The notes under the pieces are model-generated. The model was not told where the DNA came from. It searched no databases and was given only the letters and a program-made list of their open reading frames with translations. From contig NZ_AYZD01000002.1 in the NCBI RefSeq assembly GCF_001436755.1, forward strand, positions 1 to 42,779: DNA of 42,779 nt, read 5' to 3'. The position numbers were made by a program, and so were the translations under genes. Positions 25,049 to 34,366 of the stretch are shown in pieces. This DNA is from Liquorilactobacillus aquaticus DSM 21051. GTDB lineage: Bacteria > Bacillota > Bacilli > Lactobacillales > Lactobacillaceae. The stretch's first letter is position 1. Each line of letters opens with the position of its first letter.

Positions 25049-25080
25049 AAGAGGCTGGAACAAAAATGTTCCAGCCTCTT
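25049..25080. terminator. Terminator between mleS-transporter and ackA
   Basis: A perfect 14-base stem (AAGAGGCTGGAACA, loop AAAA, and complement) lies between convergent genes. T-rich runs occur on both sides, so it can serve both strands. Confidence 0.85.
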
Positions 25081-25141
25081 GTACTATCTTGTAATATTAG
25101 TTTTAGCAGCCTACCGCACTTCGTTATTGGATATAAGACAA

Positions 25142-26362
25142 TTAAAGTGAGAGTTCCTTGTCACTACTATGTGCTGAACTTAAACTAAAAACATCCCGTG
25201 CAATCATCAATTCTTCATTTGTTGGAATCATTAATAACTTAGCAGCGCTTCCTTTGCCTGTAAAATCAAGTTCATGGTCAGGTGTTCGCTGTCCATCCGA
25301 TGCTGCGAAGACATTCAAAGGTGCCAATTTTGCAGCAATACGTGCACGCATCGCTGCATCTTTTTCCCCAATGCCACCTGTAAATATCAGAGCATCAGCT
25401 CCGCCTAATTCCAACCAATAAGCGCCGATATAATCAACGATCTTCTTTACAAACATATCAATCGCCAATTTGGCTTGCTGCTTAGAATCTGCTTGTTTCT
25501 CTAAGATACGCATATCATTGCTTATCTCTGAAACTCCCAGCAGACCTGATTTTTTATTTAAAATAGTGAGACAATCGTCAATATTTTTGATTGCTCCTTT
25601 ATGCATTAAGTAAAAGAGCGCCGAAGGATCAATATCACCTGTACGAGTTCCCATCATTAAACCAGAAACTGGCGAAAATCCCATTGATGTATCAATACTT
25701 TTTCCGTTTTTAATAGCCGTCACGGATGCTCCCGCACCAAGGTGCAAAGAAATTAACTTCAAGGAATTGAGCGGTTTTTTAATAAGTTTCGCCGCCTGCA
25801 TCGCCACATAACGATGACTGGTCCCATGAGCTCCGTACTTACGAACCCCAAGAGTCCGGTAATAATCGTATGGAAGAGCATATAAATAATTCTTTTTTTC
25901 CATTGAAGAGTGAAAAGAAGTATCGAAAACAGCAACTTGCCGCGCATGGGGCAGGAGTCGTTCTGTCGCGCGAATTCCCTTAGCATTAGCTGGATTATGT
26001 AAAGGTGCAAATTCAGCTAAATCTTCAATATCTTGTAAAACATCATCTGTAATCACGGTTGACGAAGTAAACTTTTCACCTCCAGCCACAATCCGATGAC
26101 CGATACCATGAATTTCAGAAAAATCAGTAATTACATGATATTTTTTCAATAACTTGAGTGCAAGTTCAATTGCTTCAGTATAATCGATAGCGGTATCTAG
26201 ATGAAGTTTGTTTTGAAAATTATCTTGTTTAAAAGTTATGTTGCAATAAGCAGTATTGATAGGGTCAAATAAAATGCTGACCAAGCTTTTTTCTGAAGGC
26301 ATCTCGAAAAGCCGGATCTTAAGAGTAGAGCTTCCTGAATTGACAGCGAGTATTTTCTCCAT
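25142..26362 (-). CDS. ackA: Acetate kinase
   Basis: This cytoplasmic enzyme converts acetyl phosphate plus ADP to acetate and ATP, the ATP-yielding end of pyruvate oxidase, Pta or phosphoketolase pathways. At 406 residues it has the family length. Motifs are NSGSSTLKIRLFE at the N-terminus, GHRIVAGG, HNPANAKGIRATE, FDTSFHSSM, YGAHGTSHRYV (catalytic His) and HLGAGASVTAI, and near the C-terminus FTGGIGEKDAAMR. The ATG at 26362 has GGAGGA at six bases; the ATG at 26368 lies directly against it. No pta is adjacent. A CRP/FNR-type palindrome overlaps the transcription start region, so regulation by a CRP-family protein is likely. Confidence 0.97.
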   Translation of the reverse strand: MEKILAVNSGSSTLKIRLFEMPSEKSLVSILFDPINTAYCNITFKQDNFQNKLHLDTAIDYTEAIELALKLLKKYHVITDFSEIHGIGHRIVAGGEKFTSSTVITDDVLQDIEDLAEFAPLHNPANAKGIRATERLLPHARQVAVFDTSFHSSMEKKNYLYALPYDYYRTLGVRKYGAHGTSHRYVAMQAAKLIKKPLNSLKLISLHLGAGASVTAIKNGKSIDTSMGFSPVSGLMMGTRTGDIDPSALFYLMHKGAIKNIDDCLTILNKKSGLLGVSEISNDMRILEKQADSKQQAKLAIDMFVKKIVDYIGAYWLELGGADALIFTGGIGEKDAAMRARIAAKLAPLNVFAASDGQRTPDHELDFTGKGSAAKLLMIPTNEELMIARDVFSLSSAHSSDKELSL

Positions 26363-26401
26363 GATCATTCCTCCAATAATTGTGGAATTATTACCGGTAA
26401 A

Positions 26402-26417
26402 TGTGATTCATTTCACA
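26402..26417. promoter_or_regulatory. Perfect CRP/FNR-type palindrome in the ackA leader
   Basis: TGTGATTCATTTCACA is a perfect TGTGA-N6-TCACA site, the classic recognition sequence of CRP/FNR-family regulators (Fnr, ArcR and Flp types in Firmicutes). It sits just after the -10, so binding there would block transcription start or early elongation. No CRP-family gene is in the window. Confidence 0.7.
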
Positions 26418-26423
26418 ATTACA

Positions 26424-26451
26424 ATGATAAACACTTTTGATATAATGTCAA
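26424..26451 (-). promoter_or_regulatory. ackA promoter
   Basis: On the minus strand TTGACA (complement 26446-26451) and TATCAT (complement 26424-26429) are 16 bases apart. The region from 26452 to 26670 is AT-rich with no gene or clear repeat. Confidence 0.65.
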
Positions 26452-26672
26452 CCGTATAGAAGCAATAATAATAAATAAGGTGTATTAATTATTAATTGTC
26501 TTAATACATGGGTATTAACTCGTATGTTCTGGAAATAATCGATTGATAAACTCAATTTAAGCAAAATAAAACGTTTGAAAACAATTTCACTTGCTTAGTT
26601 AAAATACACATTGTCTATAACAAAAAGTTTTCTTCTCTCCTGCTTTTTGATTATATTCCAAATATAATGCCA

Positions 26673-26718
26673 AATAGAGCCTCCAGAATTGACCATACTC
26701 AACTCTGTAAGCTCTATT
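26673..26718 (-). terminator. Terminator of the glpK-glpO-glpF operon
   Basis: The outer arms AATAGAGC / GCTCTATT enclose an inner nine-base stem CAGAGTTGA / TCAATTCTG (minus strand), so the hairpin is long. The T run after it is short (TATTTGG), so termination may be partial. Confidence 0.6.
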
Positions 26719-26782
26719 CTATATCAACTTTATTTTTGAATTATCCGCTGCATCTCTACTGCGCTATTATCTTCATCACCAA

Positions 26783-27499
26783 TTATGGAAGTATTATAAA
26801 GAGACCTGCTCCTAAAATGCCGCCAACAACTGGACCTAACACTGGTACCCAACTATACTCCCAATCCGATGTACCTTTATTTTTAATCGGTAGAAATGCA
26901 TGAGCAAGCCGCGGTCCTAAGTCTCGTGCAGGATTAATTGCATATCCTGTTGTTCCTCCTAGCGAAAGGCCAATTGCAATAATTAAAATACCTACAATAA
27001 CTGGATTTAACCCTGCGGTAAACTGTCCCCGCGTAAAAGCCAAAAGGGAAAATACCAGGACAAAGGTTCCAATAACTTCGCTTATAAAATTTGCAAAATA
27101 ACTGCGGATCGCCGGACCAGTGGCAAAAGTGCCTAAAATCATTTCTTTGTCCTGTGTTGCTTTCCAGTGCGGCAGATAATGGATCCAGACCAGCACAGCT
27201 CCCAAAAATGCTCCCAACATTTGTGCAACAATAAATATTAAAACGCCTGACCAGGGGAATTTGCCTGCAATTGCCATTCCAATAGTAACTGCTGGATTAA
27301 GATGCGCTGGTCCTAAGAATGCCGACGTATAGATTCCCATTGTGACAGCAAAACCCCAACCTAACGAGATCGCTATCCAACCGGCATTATTGGCCTTCGA
27401 TTTGGCCAGATTGACTCCAGCACAAACTCCATCTCCTAATAAAACTAAAACAAAGGTTCCGATAAACTCGCCTAGTGCTTGAATTATAATGCTATTCAT
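26783..27499 (-). CDS. glpF: Glycerol facilitator (aquaporin family)
   Basis: A channel of about 238 residues admits glycerol (and water) through the membrane. Both half-helix motifs are visible: LNPAVTIG (residues 67-74) and INPARDLGPR in the second half; the Asp after the second NPAR is typical of glycerol-selective members. Six membrane helices can be followed. The ATG at 27499 has AGGTG upstream; the in-frame GTG at 27508 is part of that ribosome site. It is the last gene of the operon after glpK and glpO, with only about ten bases to glpO. This order is common in Enterococcus and lactobacilli. Confidence 0.95.
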   Translation of the reverse strand: MNSIIIQALGEFIGTFVLVLLGDGVCAGVNLAKSKANNAGWIAISLGWGFAVTMGIYTSAFLGPAHLNPAVTIGMAIAGKFPWSGVLIFIVAQMLGAFLGAVLVWIHYLPHWKATQDKEMILGTFATGPAIRSYFANFISEVIGTFVLVFSLLAFTRGQFTAGLNPVIVGILIIAIGLSLGGTTGYAINPARDLGPRLAHAFLPIKNKGTSDWEYSWVPVLGPVVGGILGAGLFIILP

Positions 27500-27508
27500 T
27501 TCTTTCAC

Positions 27509-29368
27509 CTACCCTATCAATTGTTTTTGTTTGCTTTCCTTAAGATAATTCAACTCCGTTTCTGAAATTACCTGATCCAACTGTTCAGACATTTTTTCCT
27601 TTTGCTCATCTGACCACTCCAAAATTTTTGCCATTTCTCCAACAATTGCTTCACTTATGTTGTTAATCTTATCGGCATGAAACAAAATGTGATTAGTACG
27701 GCGTAGAAGATAGTCAACAGGTGTAAGTGTCATTTCTTCTTGGATCGAATAGTACAGACTAAGTCGCTCGGCAAGATCAAGCGTTGAATTTCCCGCTTTT
27801 AGCTTCTTAGCATATGAAATGACACGCGGCGTATTTGAACCAAAACGATTAGCAAGATCAAGAGCTCGCTTTTCAGGAATTCCCTTTTCCATCGTTATTG
27901 TTTTGTAAAATTCGATTGTATCTTCAACATTCGTAGCGTCAAAGTGACCACCTGAGACTTGCAATTTTTTGGAATCAATTTGTTTGGAATCAACGTTAAA
28001 ATAGTCCTTAAGCATTTTCCTGATCAGCTTCAACGCCCCAGCAGCCATTTTTCGATAATCTGTTATTTTCCCCCCAGACAACGTCAGCAAACGGTCTGCT
28101 CCTACATCAAGGGACGATCCGCGTGAAACTTGGGATGGTTTCAGGTTCGTTTCCATTCGTGCTGTCTTCAATTGGCTGATCGCCTGTTCAACATCTTCCC
28201 GTGTTGCCTTATTCTCATTGAACGAGTCTACCGTTTCGATTAAGTACGTAAAACTTTCTTCAGAGACTTTACCTGTATTGGCTCCTCCACCATTATAATC
28301 AGAACTGCTGTTGCCAGCTATCAAAGGCCTCAAACCAGCCCAGCTGGCTTCAATATCATTCAAACTAAGCCCAGCTTTAGGGAAGTGTTTATTGAGCGCT
28401 TTCAATAAATAGTCAACATCTTCACGTTCTACCCTAGGATGTCTATAATCTCCATGATAATCAGTATCCGTAGTTCCAAAATAAGTTTTCCCTTCACGCG
28501 GAACAACAAAGATCATTCTTCCATCACCCATTCCAGAATCGAAATAGGTGGGCTGTGGAATTGACAGGCGCTTCTCGTCTACTACCAAATGGATCCCCTT
28601 AGTTGGGCGCATAACTGGAATCTTACTTTTATTCTCATCAAGTTCAAAAGCCTTATCTACCCATGGACCTGTAGTATTTATAACCAATTTAGCCCTTATT
28701 TCAAATTTTTCTTTCGTCAATCCATCTTCAGCTATCACACCATTGATAATTCCATCAGAATCATAAATTGCGGAAACAGCTTTAACTCGGTTAGCGATTA
28801 TTCCTCCTAAATCATTTGCCTCTTTTATATTCTCAATAACCAGTCTTGAATCATTATTCACATAATCAAGATAGACACCTGCTCCTAATAGATTTTCTTG
28901 GTTGATATTTGGCTCCCGTTGAACTACTTCTTCTCTATCAATCGTATAGTTAGCATACTTAGTCCCATCAACACCGGCCAACCGATCGTACAAATCCATA
29001 GCGACTTTTAAACTGAACATATTAAAAGTCGACGATGGATCATCGTAAATCGGCAACAGCATTGGAAATGGTCTTGGAATATGCGGCGCGATCCCTTGAA
29101 CAACGGCTCGTTCTTTAACCGTATCAGAGACAACCTCAACGTCAAATGTCTTCAAATAACGTAGTCCACCATGGACTAATTTAGTTGAACGTGAGCTTGT
29201 TCCTTCAGCAAAATCTTGCATCTCGATCAATCCAGTCTTGATCCCGGATGCCACAGCCTGAACGGCAACACCTGCACCAGTTATTCCCCCACCGATCACT
29301 AATAAATCGAGTCCTTCATCTTTCAGACGTTTGATATTTTCCTGACGTGTCATATAAGAAAATTCCAT
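27509..29368 (-). CDS. glpO: Alpha-glycerophosphate oxidase (FAD)
   Basis: It oxidises sn-glycerol 3-phosphate to dihydroxyacetone phosphate, passing electrons to oxygen and giving H2O2. The 619 residues include the FAD motif VIGGGITGAGVA (24-35), SSRSTKLVHGGLRYL, the substrate region TKGIHLVV, and a 66-residue insert (about 352-417, from NSSSDYNGGG to QVSRG) that is characteristic of the soluble oxidases of streptococci and enterococci and absent in respiratory GlpD (about 555 residues). The ATG follows GGAAGGAAG. It lies 18 bases after glpK. The distinction oxidase versus dehydrogenase rests on the insert and length. Confidence 0.93.
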   Translation of the reverse strand: MEFSYMTRQENIKRLKDEGLDLLVIGGGITGAGVAVQAVASGIKTGLIEMQDFAEGTSSRSTKLVHGGLRYLKTFDVEVVSDTVKERAVVQGIAPHIPRPFPMLLPIYDDPSSTFNMFSLKVAMDLYDRLAGVDGTKYANYTIDREEVVQREPNINQENLLGAGVYLDYVNNDSRLVIENIKEANDLGGIIANRVKAVSAIYDSDGIINGVIAEDGLTKEKFEIRAKLVINTTGPWVDKAFELDENKSKIPVMRPTKGIHLVVDEKRLSIPQPTYFDSGMGDGRMIFVVPREGKTYFGTTDTDYHGDYRHPRVEREDVDYLLKALNKHFPKAGLSLNDIEASWAGLRPLIAGNSSSDYNGGGANTGKVSEESFTYLIETVDSFNENKATREDVEQAISQLKTARMETNLKPSQVSRGSSLDVGADRLLTLSGGKITDYRKMAAGALKLIRKMLKDYFNVDSKQIDSKKLQVSGGHFDATNVEDTIEFYKTITMEKGIPEKRALDLANRFGSNTPRVISYAKKLKAGNSTLDLAERLSLYYSIQEEMTLTPVDYLLRRTNHILFHADKINNISEAIVGEMAKILEWSDEQKEKMSEQLDQVISETELNYLKESKQKQLIG

Positions 29369-29386
29369 TTGTTCTTCCTTCCTTTC

Positions 29387-30937
<1,551 letters not shown>

Positions 30938-30962
30938 TTAAAATTAATTCGGCCTTTTATTA

Positions 30963-30976
30963 TGTATGCGCTATCA
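30963..30976. promoter_or_regulatory. cre site upstream of glpK
   Basis: TGTATGCGCTATCA matches the CcpA consensus TGWAANCGNTNWCA at 13 of 14 positions (T at the fifth). It lies about 60-75 bases before the glpK start, close to where the promoter must be; I cannot fix the promoter with confidence. The rest of 30977-31200 shows no gene. Confidence 0.65.
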
Positions 30977-31213
30977 TAATAATTTAAGTTTTACACAATA
31001 TTTATTTTTTGGCAATCTATTTGTCTCCTGCCTGTTTGATTAGAAAATTATGTAACTTTTTAACCATTTTGTTTAAGTATACTATATCAATTTTTTAAAA
31101 AGAATTAATTTGGCTCAATCAACAGAAGATGCTATTATTTTCACTGTGTAATCTTAAATATAAAATGATGCTTAAATGTGAGCATTTCTTACAAAGTCGC
31201 AAGCATGATATGC

Positions 31214-31219
31214 TAGAAT
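31214..31219 (+). promoter_or_regulatory. Extended -10 promoter of the LTA-synthase-like gene
   Basis: TGCTAGAAT (hexamer 31214-31219) is an extended -10 without a good -35. It lies about 50 bases before the chosen ATG. Confidence 0.5.
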
Positions 31220-31269
31220 AAATGAATATATAATTTAAATTAACCATAAGTTAGGGAGTGCTTGACTTA

Positions 31270-34233
31270 ATGCTGAAACTCGTTCGATCCTACAAAAATA
31301 TGATGCCGTTTACAATCACAATCTTATTCATTATCTACCAACTCTTATCATCTGCAGTAACACCGCCGCTTATTGGAGAACAGCCTTATCGCTACCTCTT
31401 GTATTGGTCTCTTTTTGTTTTCAGCAGTACCGCGGTTAACTTGATTCCACTCTATATGGGGGCGCTCGCTCGGAGAAATCCTCACCCCATCAGAAATTTA
31501 GGCAAGATCGTTTTCTTTTTCTTCTCGATCGGAATAAGCGGTATTCTACTAGCACTTTTATTATTCAAGAGTTTCGCCGCGCGCGATATATGGCTTCTTT
31601 TTTTCCCGCTTAGTCATAATGATTTCCCCTTTGCGGCTTCTTTATTGGTTTGGTACATTCTTGGATACAGGATTTCCACTTATCTTGACTCGCTCTCCGC
31701 TAATAATAAGCACTCAATTATGCTGTTTTTAATGTGGCTCTTTGTTGCCATGCCTTTTATATTTAACAAACCACTTTGGGGGATTAATTCCGCCAGCAGT
31801 CTCGTCTGGACAGGTTTTTTATTCATATTGGGAAACTATTTCTCAGATAGTCGTTCTTATTCAAAAAAATATTATTTAAAATATGCTGGACTGTTCCTAT
31901 TATCACTTCTTGCGCTGGTTTTATTCTTAAAAATCGCACCGATCAGCCAGACACCTGGAAATCTTGACAGCCGTTTTTTTTCAAGCTATGCAGTCATTCC
32001 TTTTATACTCAGCCTCTGCCTTTTCAACATCTTCAAAAAAAGTTTCACAATCACAACTTCTGCCATTAAGCACCACGCATATTCTTCGTGGATGATTTTT
32101 ACTGCGGTCATTTTTACTTCACTTCCCATTTTTAATTATCGCTTGAAAACAAATTATATGATCGCTAATAAGCTCAGCTTAGTTTCATGGCTTAAAGAAT
32201 TAATAGTTTGCAGCGGTATCATTTTATTGATCGTTATCTGTCTCACACTGCTGTTCAATCGTCTCGCCCGCCTCTCTTTGATCAGCAGACGATTAGAAAA
32301 AATTTCACCGAAACAGCTCAGTGATGTTTATAATTTCACTCCATTCGTTAAAAAAATGATCAAAAACAACAAGCGTCTCATCTTTTCATTTATTTGGGGT
32401 GCCGTCTTAACTATTATTCAATTTTGGAGCGTTCAACTCGCTACGAACCGACTTACAATCAATCTTCTCAAACAAACCTTGCTCACTTCGCAAAATCAAA
32501 TACTTTTGAATGTACTCATTTTCTTAACATTATTTATCGCACTGTATGCCTTGATTAACCGCTACACTTATTCCTTGTTCATCGCTACTGGAATTTCGAT
32601 CTTTATCTCTATTTCAGAATATTTAAAAATAAAAATGCGTAACGAGCCAATACTTCCAGCCGATCTTTCAATGATCACATCTATTGATGAACTTGCAAAA
32701 ATGATCGGCAATTTCGCGCTCTATGGTATTATCGCCCTACTCATAGTCCTGACAGTCTCCAGCATTTTAATTACGCTCAAGTTTGAGCGTAATTATCATA
32801 ACCGATTCCACAGTTGGCGTAAAAGATTATTAACACTTCTTTTTTCAGGAATCATTTTGTTTTTCTCACTGGGCATCAGTGATAAAAGTTCTGTCTCATC
32901 CATCATTCAAGGAGCCTTTTCAGTCCAAAATATAGCATGGGATGCTACACGCAATGCACAGCTTAACGGACCTGTTCTTCAGTTTTTCAGCGGTTTAAGC
33001 CCTTCGATCATGCCTGAACCATCTGGGTATTCTAAAAGTAAAATTGCACAAATCACCAAAAAGTACAGTGCTGAAGCTCATAAAATCAACAAAACCCGCA
33101 AAAATAGTTTAAACAATCAAACAGTTATTTTCGTTTTAAGCGAGAGTTACAGTGACCCCAATCGTGTTCCTAATTTGAAGGTCACTCCGAATCCCATTCC
33201 TTATCTGACAAGTTTAAAAAAACAAACAACATCAGGTCTGATGCTAAGTACCGGCTATGGTGGAGGAACTGCCAACCTAGAATGGCAATCTCTGACAGGA
33301 CTATCATACAGTAATCTTTCATCTACTCTAAGCCTGCCTTACTACCAAATCGTTCCCCAACAGAAAAGTGCGCCAGCTTTCACTGATCTTTTTAAGAATA
33401 AAGTTGCGATTCACCCGTTTACTGCAACTTTTTATAACCGGATCAATGTTTTTAAAAAATTTGGTTTTCAAAAATTCTATTATGTCGGCAGCAAAGACAA
33501 ATTAACTTACACCCAAAAACTAGACAATAGCACAATGATCTCAGATCGCTCTGCATACAATGAAACTATCAAACAAGCTCGAAAATATCGTAAAGGTTCA
33601 ACTTTTATTCAATTAACAACCATGCAGAACCATCAACCATATAATGATTTTTATACTTCCAGCAAATACAAAATATCAGGTTCAGCTGTGAATGATGCAG
33701 ATAAGCAAAAATTGCAGACATATTCGCAAGGCCTCAACTATACTGACTGGGCTTTGAGATCATTTATTCGTAAGATCAATAAAATCAATCGACCGGTCAC
33801 GCTCGTATGGTATGGTGATCATTTACCCGGTTTATATTCCGGTGACAGCATGAGCAAATATGGCTTGCAACTGCACCAAACAGATTACTTCATTTACAGC
33901 AATCAAGAAGCTTCAAAGTTAAAGCAAAACATCGCCAGTCCGTATCAGTTTCCTGCCTTGTCTTTAGCAGCTGGCAATAATAAGGTTTCACCATATTATG
34001 CTTTGCTAACTAAAGTTTCCGCTGACTTACCTGCAATGAATACTAATCCTTCTTTCGATGGTGAAAAAAACAATAGTTACAATATTTTTGTTTCCCAAGC
34101 AAATAAAATCGTTCAAAAGAAATCTCTCTCAAAGAAACAAAAGGAGCTGCTACATGACTATCTGCTGATTCAGTATGATCTAACTGCTGGCAAACAGTAT
34201 TCTGCCACTTGGGCTCAGCAGAAGGTTAAATAA
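31270..34233 (+). CDS. Large membrane phosphoglycerol transferase, LTA-synthase-like
   Basis: The 987-residue protein has about 15 membrane helices (residues 10-535) and an extracellular alkaline-phosphatase-superfamily domain (about 615-900). The latter has the LtaS-type active-site pattern: metal glutamate in VLSES (E625), nucleophile threonine in GGGTANLEW (T667), histidine in QNHQPY (H788) and DH in VWYGDHLPG (850-851). The segment KIKMRNEPILPADLSMI after the C-terminal five helices is typical of LTA-synthase-like proteins. Canonical LtaS has only five helices and about 650 residues, so the first 340 residues are an extra membrane domain, perhaps acyltransferase-3-like. GTG 31258 overlaps the GGGAG ribosome site, so ATG 31270 is chosen. 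Acceptor polymer unknown. Confidence 0.85.
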   Translation: MLKLVRSYKNMMPFTITILFIIYQLLSSAVTPPLIGEQPYRYLLYWSLFVFSSTAVNLIPLYMGALARRNPHPIRNLGKIVFFFFSIGISGILLALLLFKSFAARDIWLLFFPLSHNDFPFAASLLVWYILGYRISTYLDSLSANNKHSIMLFLMWLFVAMPFIFNKPLWGINSASSLVWTGFLFILGNYFSDSRSYSKKYYLKYAGLFLLSLLALVLFLKIAPISQTPGNLDSRFFSSYAVIPFILSLCLFNIFKKSFTITTSAIKHHAYSSWMIFTAVIFTSLPIFNYRLKTNYMIANKLSLVSWLKELIVCSGIILLIVICLTLLFNRLARLSLISRRLEKISPKQLSDVYNFTPFVKKMIKNNKRLIFSFIWGAVLTIIQFWSVQLATNRLTINLLKQTLLTSQNQILLNVLIFLTLFIALYALINRYTYSLFIATGISIFISISEYLKIKMRNEPILPADLSMITSIDELAKMIGNFALYGIIALLIVLTVSSILITLKFERNYHNRFHSWRKRLLTLLFSGIILFFSLGISDKSSVSSIIQGAFSVQNIAWDATRNAQLNGPVLQFFSGLSPSIMPEPSGYSKSKIAQITKKYSAEAHKINKTRKNSLNNQTVIFVLSESYSDPNRVPNLKVTPNPIPYLTSLKKQTTSGLMLSTGYGGGTANLEWQSLTGLSYSNLSSTLSLPYYQIVPQQKSAPAFTDLFKNKVAIHPFTATFYNRINVFKKFGFQKFYYVGSKDKLTYTQKLDNSTMISDRSAYNETIKQARKYRKGSTFIQLTTMQNHQPYNDFYTSSKYKISGSAVNDADKQKLQTYSQGLNYTDWALRSFIRKINKINRPVTLVWYGDHLPGLYSGDSMSKYGLQLHQTDYFIYSNQEASKLKQNIASPYQFPALSLAAGNNKVSPYYALLTKVSADLPAMNTNPSFDGEKNNSYNIFVSQANKIVQKKSLSKKQKELLHDYLLIQYDLTAGKQYSATWAQQKVK

Positions 34234-34278
34234 ACTGTATAAATAAGGGCTCTGTTTCATCACTTTATGTATAGATAT

Positions 34279-34333
34279 AAAAAGCAACGATCCTTCGAAA
34301 ATATGACATTTTTCGAAGGATCGTTGCTTTTTT
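34279..34333. terminator. Bidirectional terminator between convergent genes
   Basis: A long stem (AAAAGCAACGATCCTTCGAA and its complement) has A runs on one side and T runs on the other, so it works for the transferase gene and for the amidase gene that converge here. Confidence 0.9.
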
Positions 34334-34366
34334 GAAATCAATTTTTGGTTTGATCTGTGTCCACTA

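Noticed and set aside
26570-26590. Possible cre-like sequence around AAAACGTTTGAAAAC
   Set aside because: It aligns poorly with the consensus at the outer TG and CA positions.
27509-29368. Respiratory glycerol-3-phosphate dehydrogenase GlpD
   Set aside because: The length and the 66-residue insert at 352-417 match the oxidase GlpO instead.
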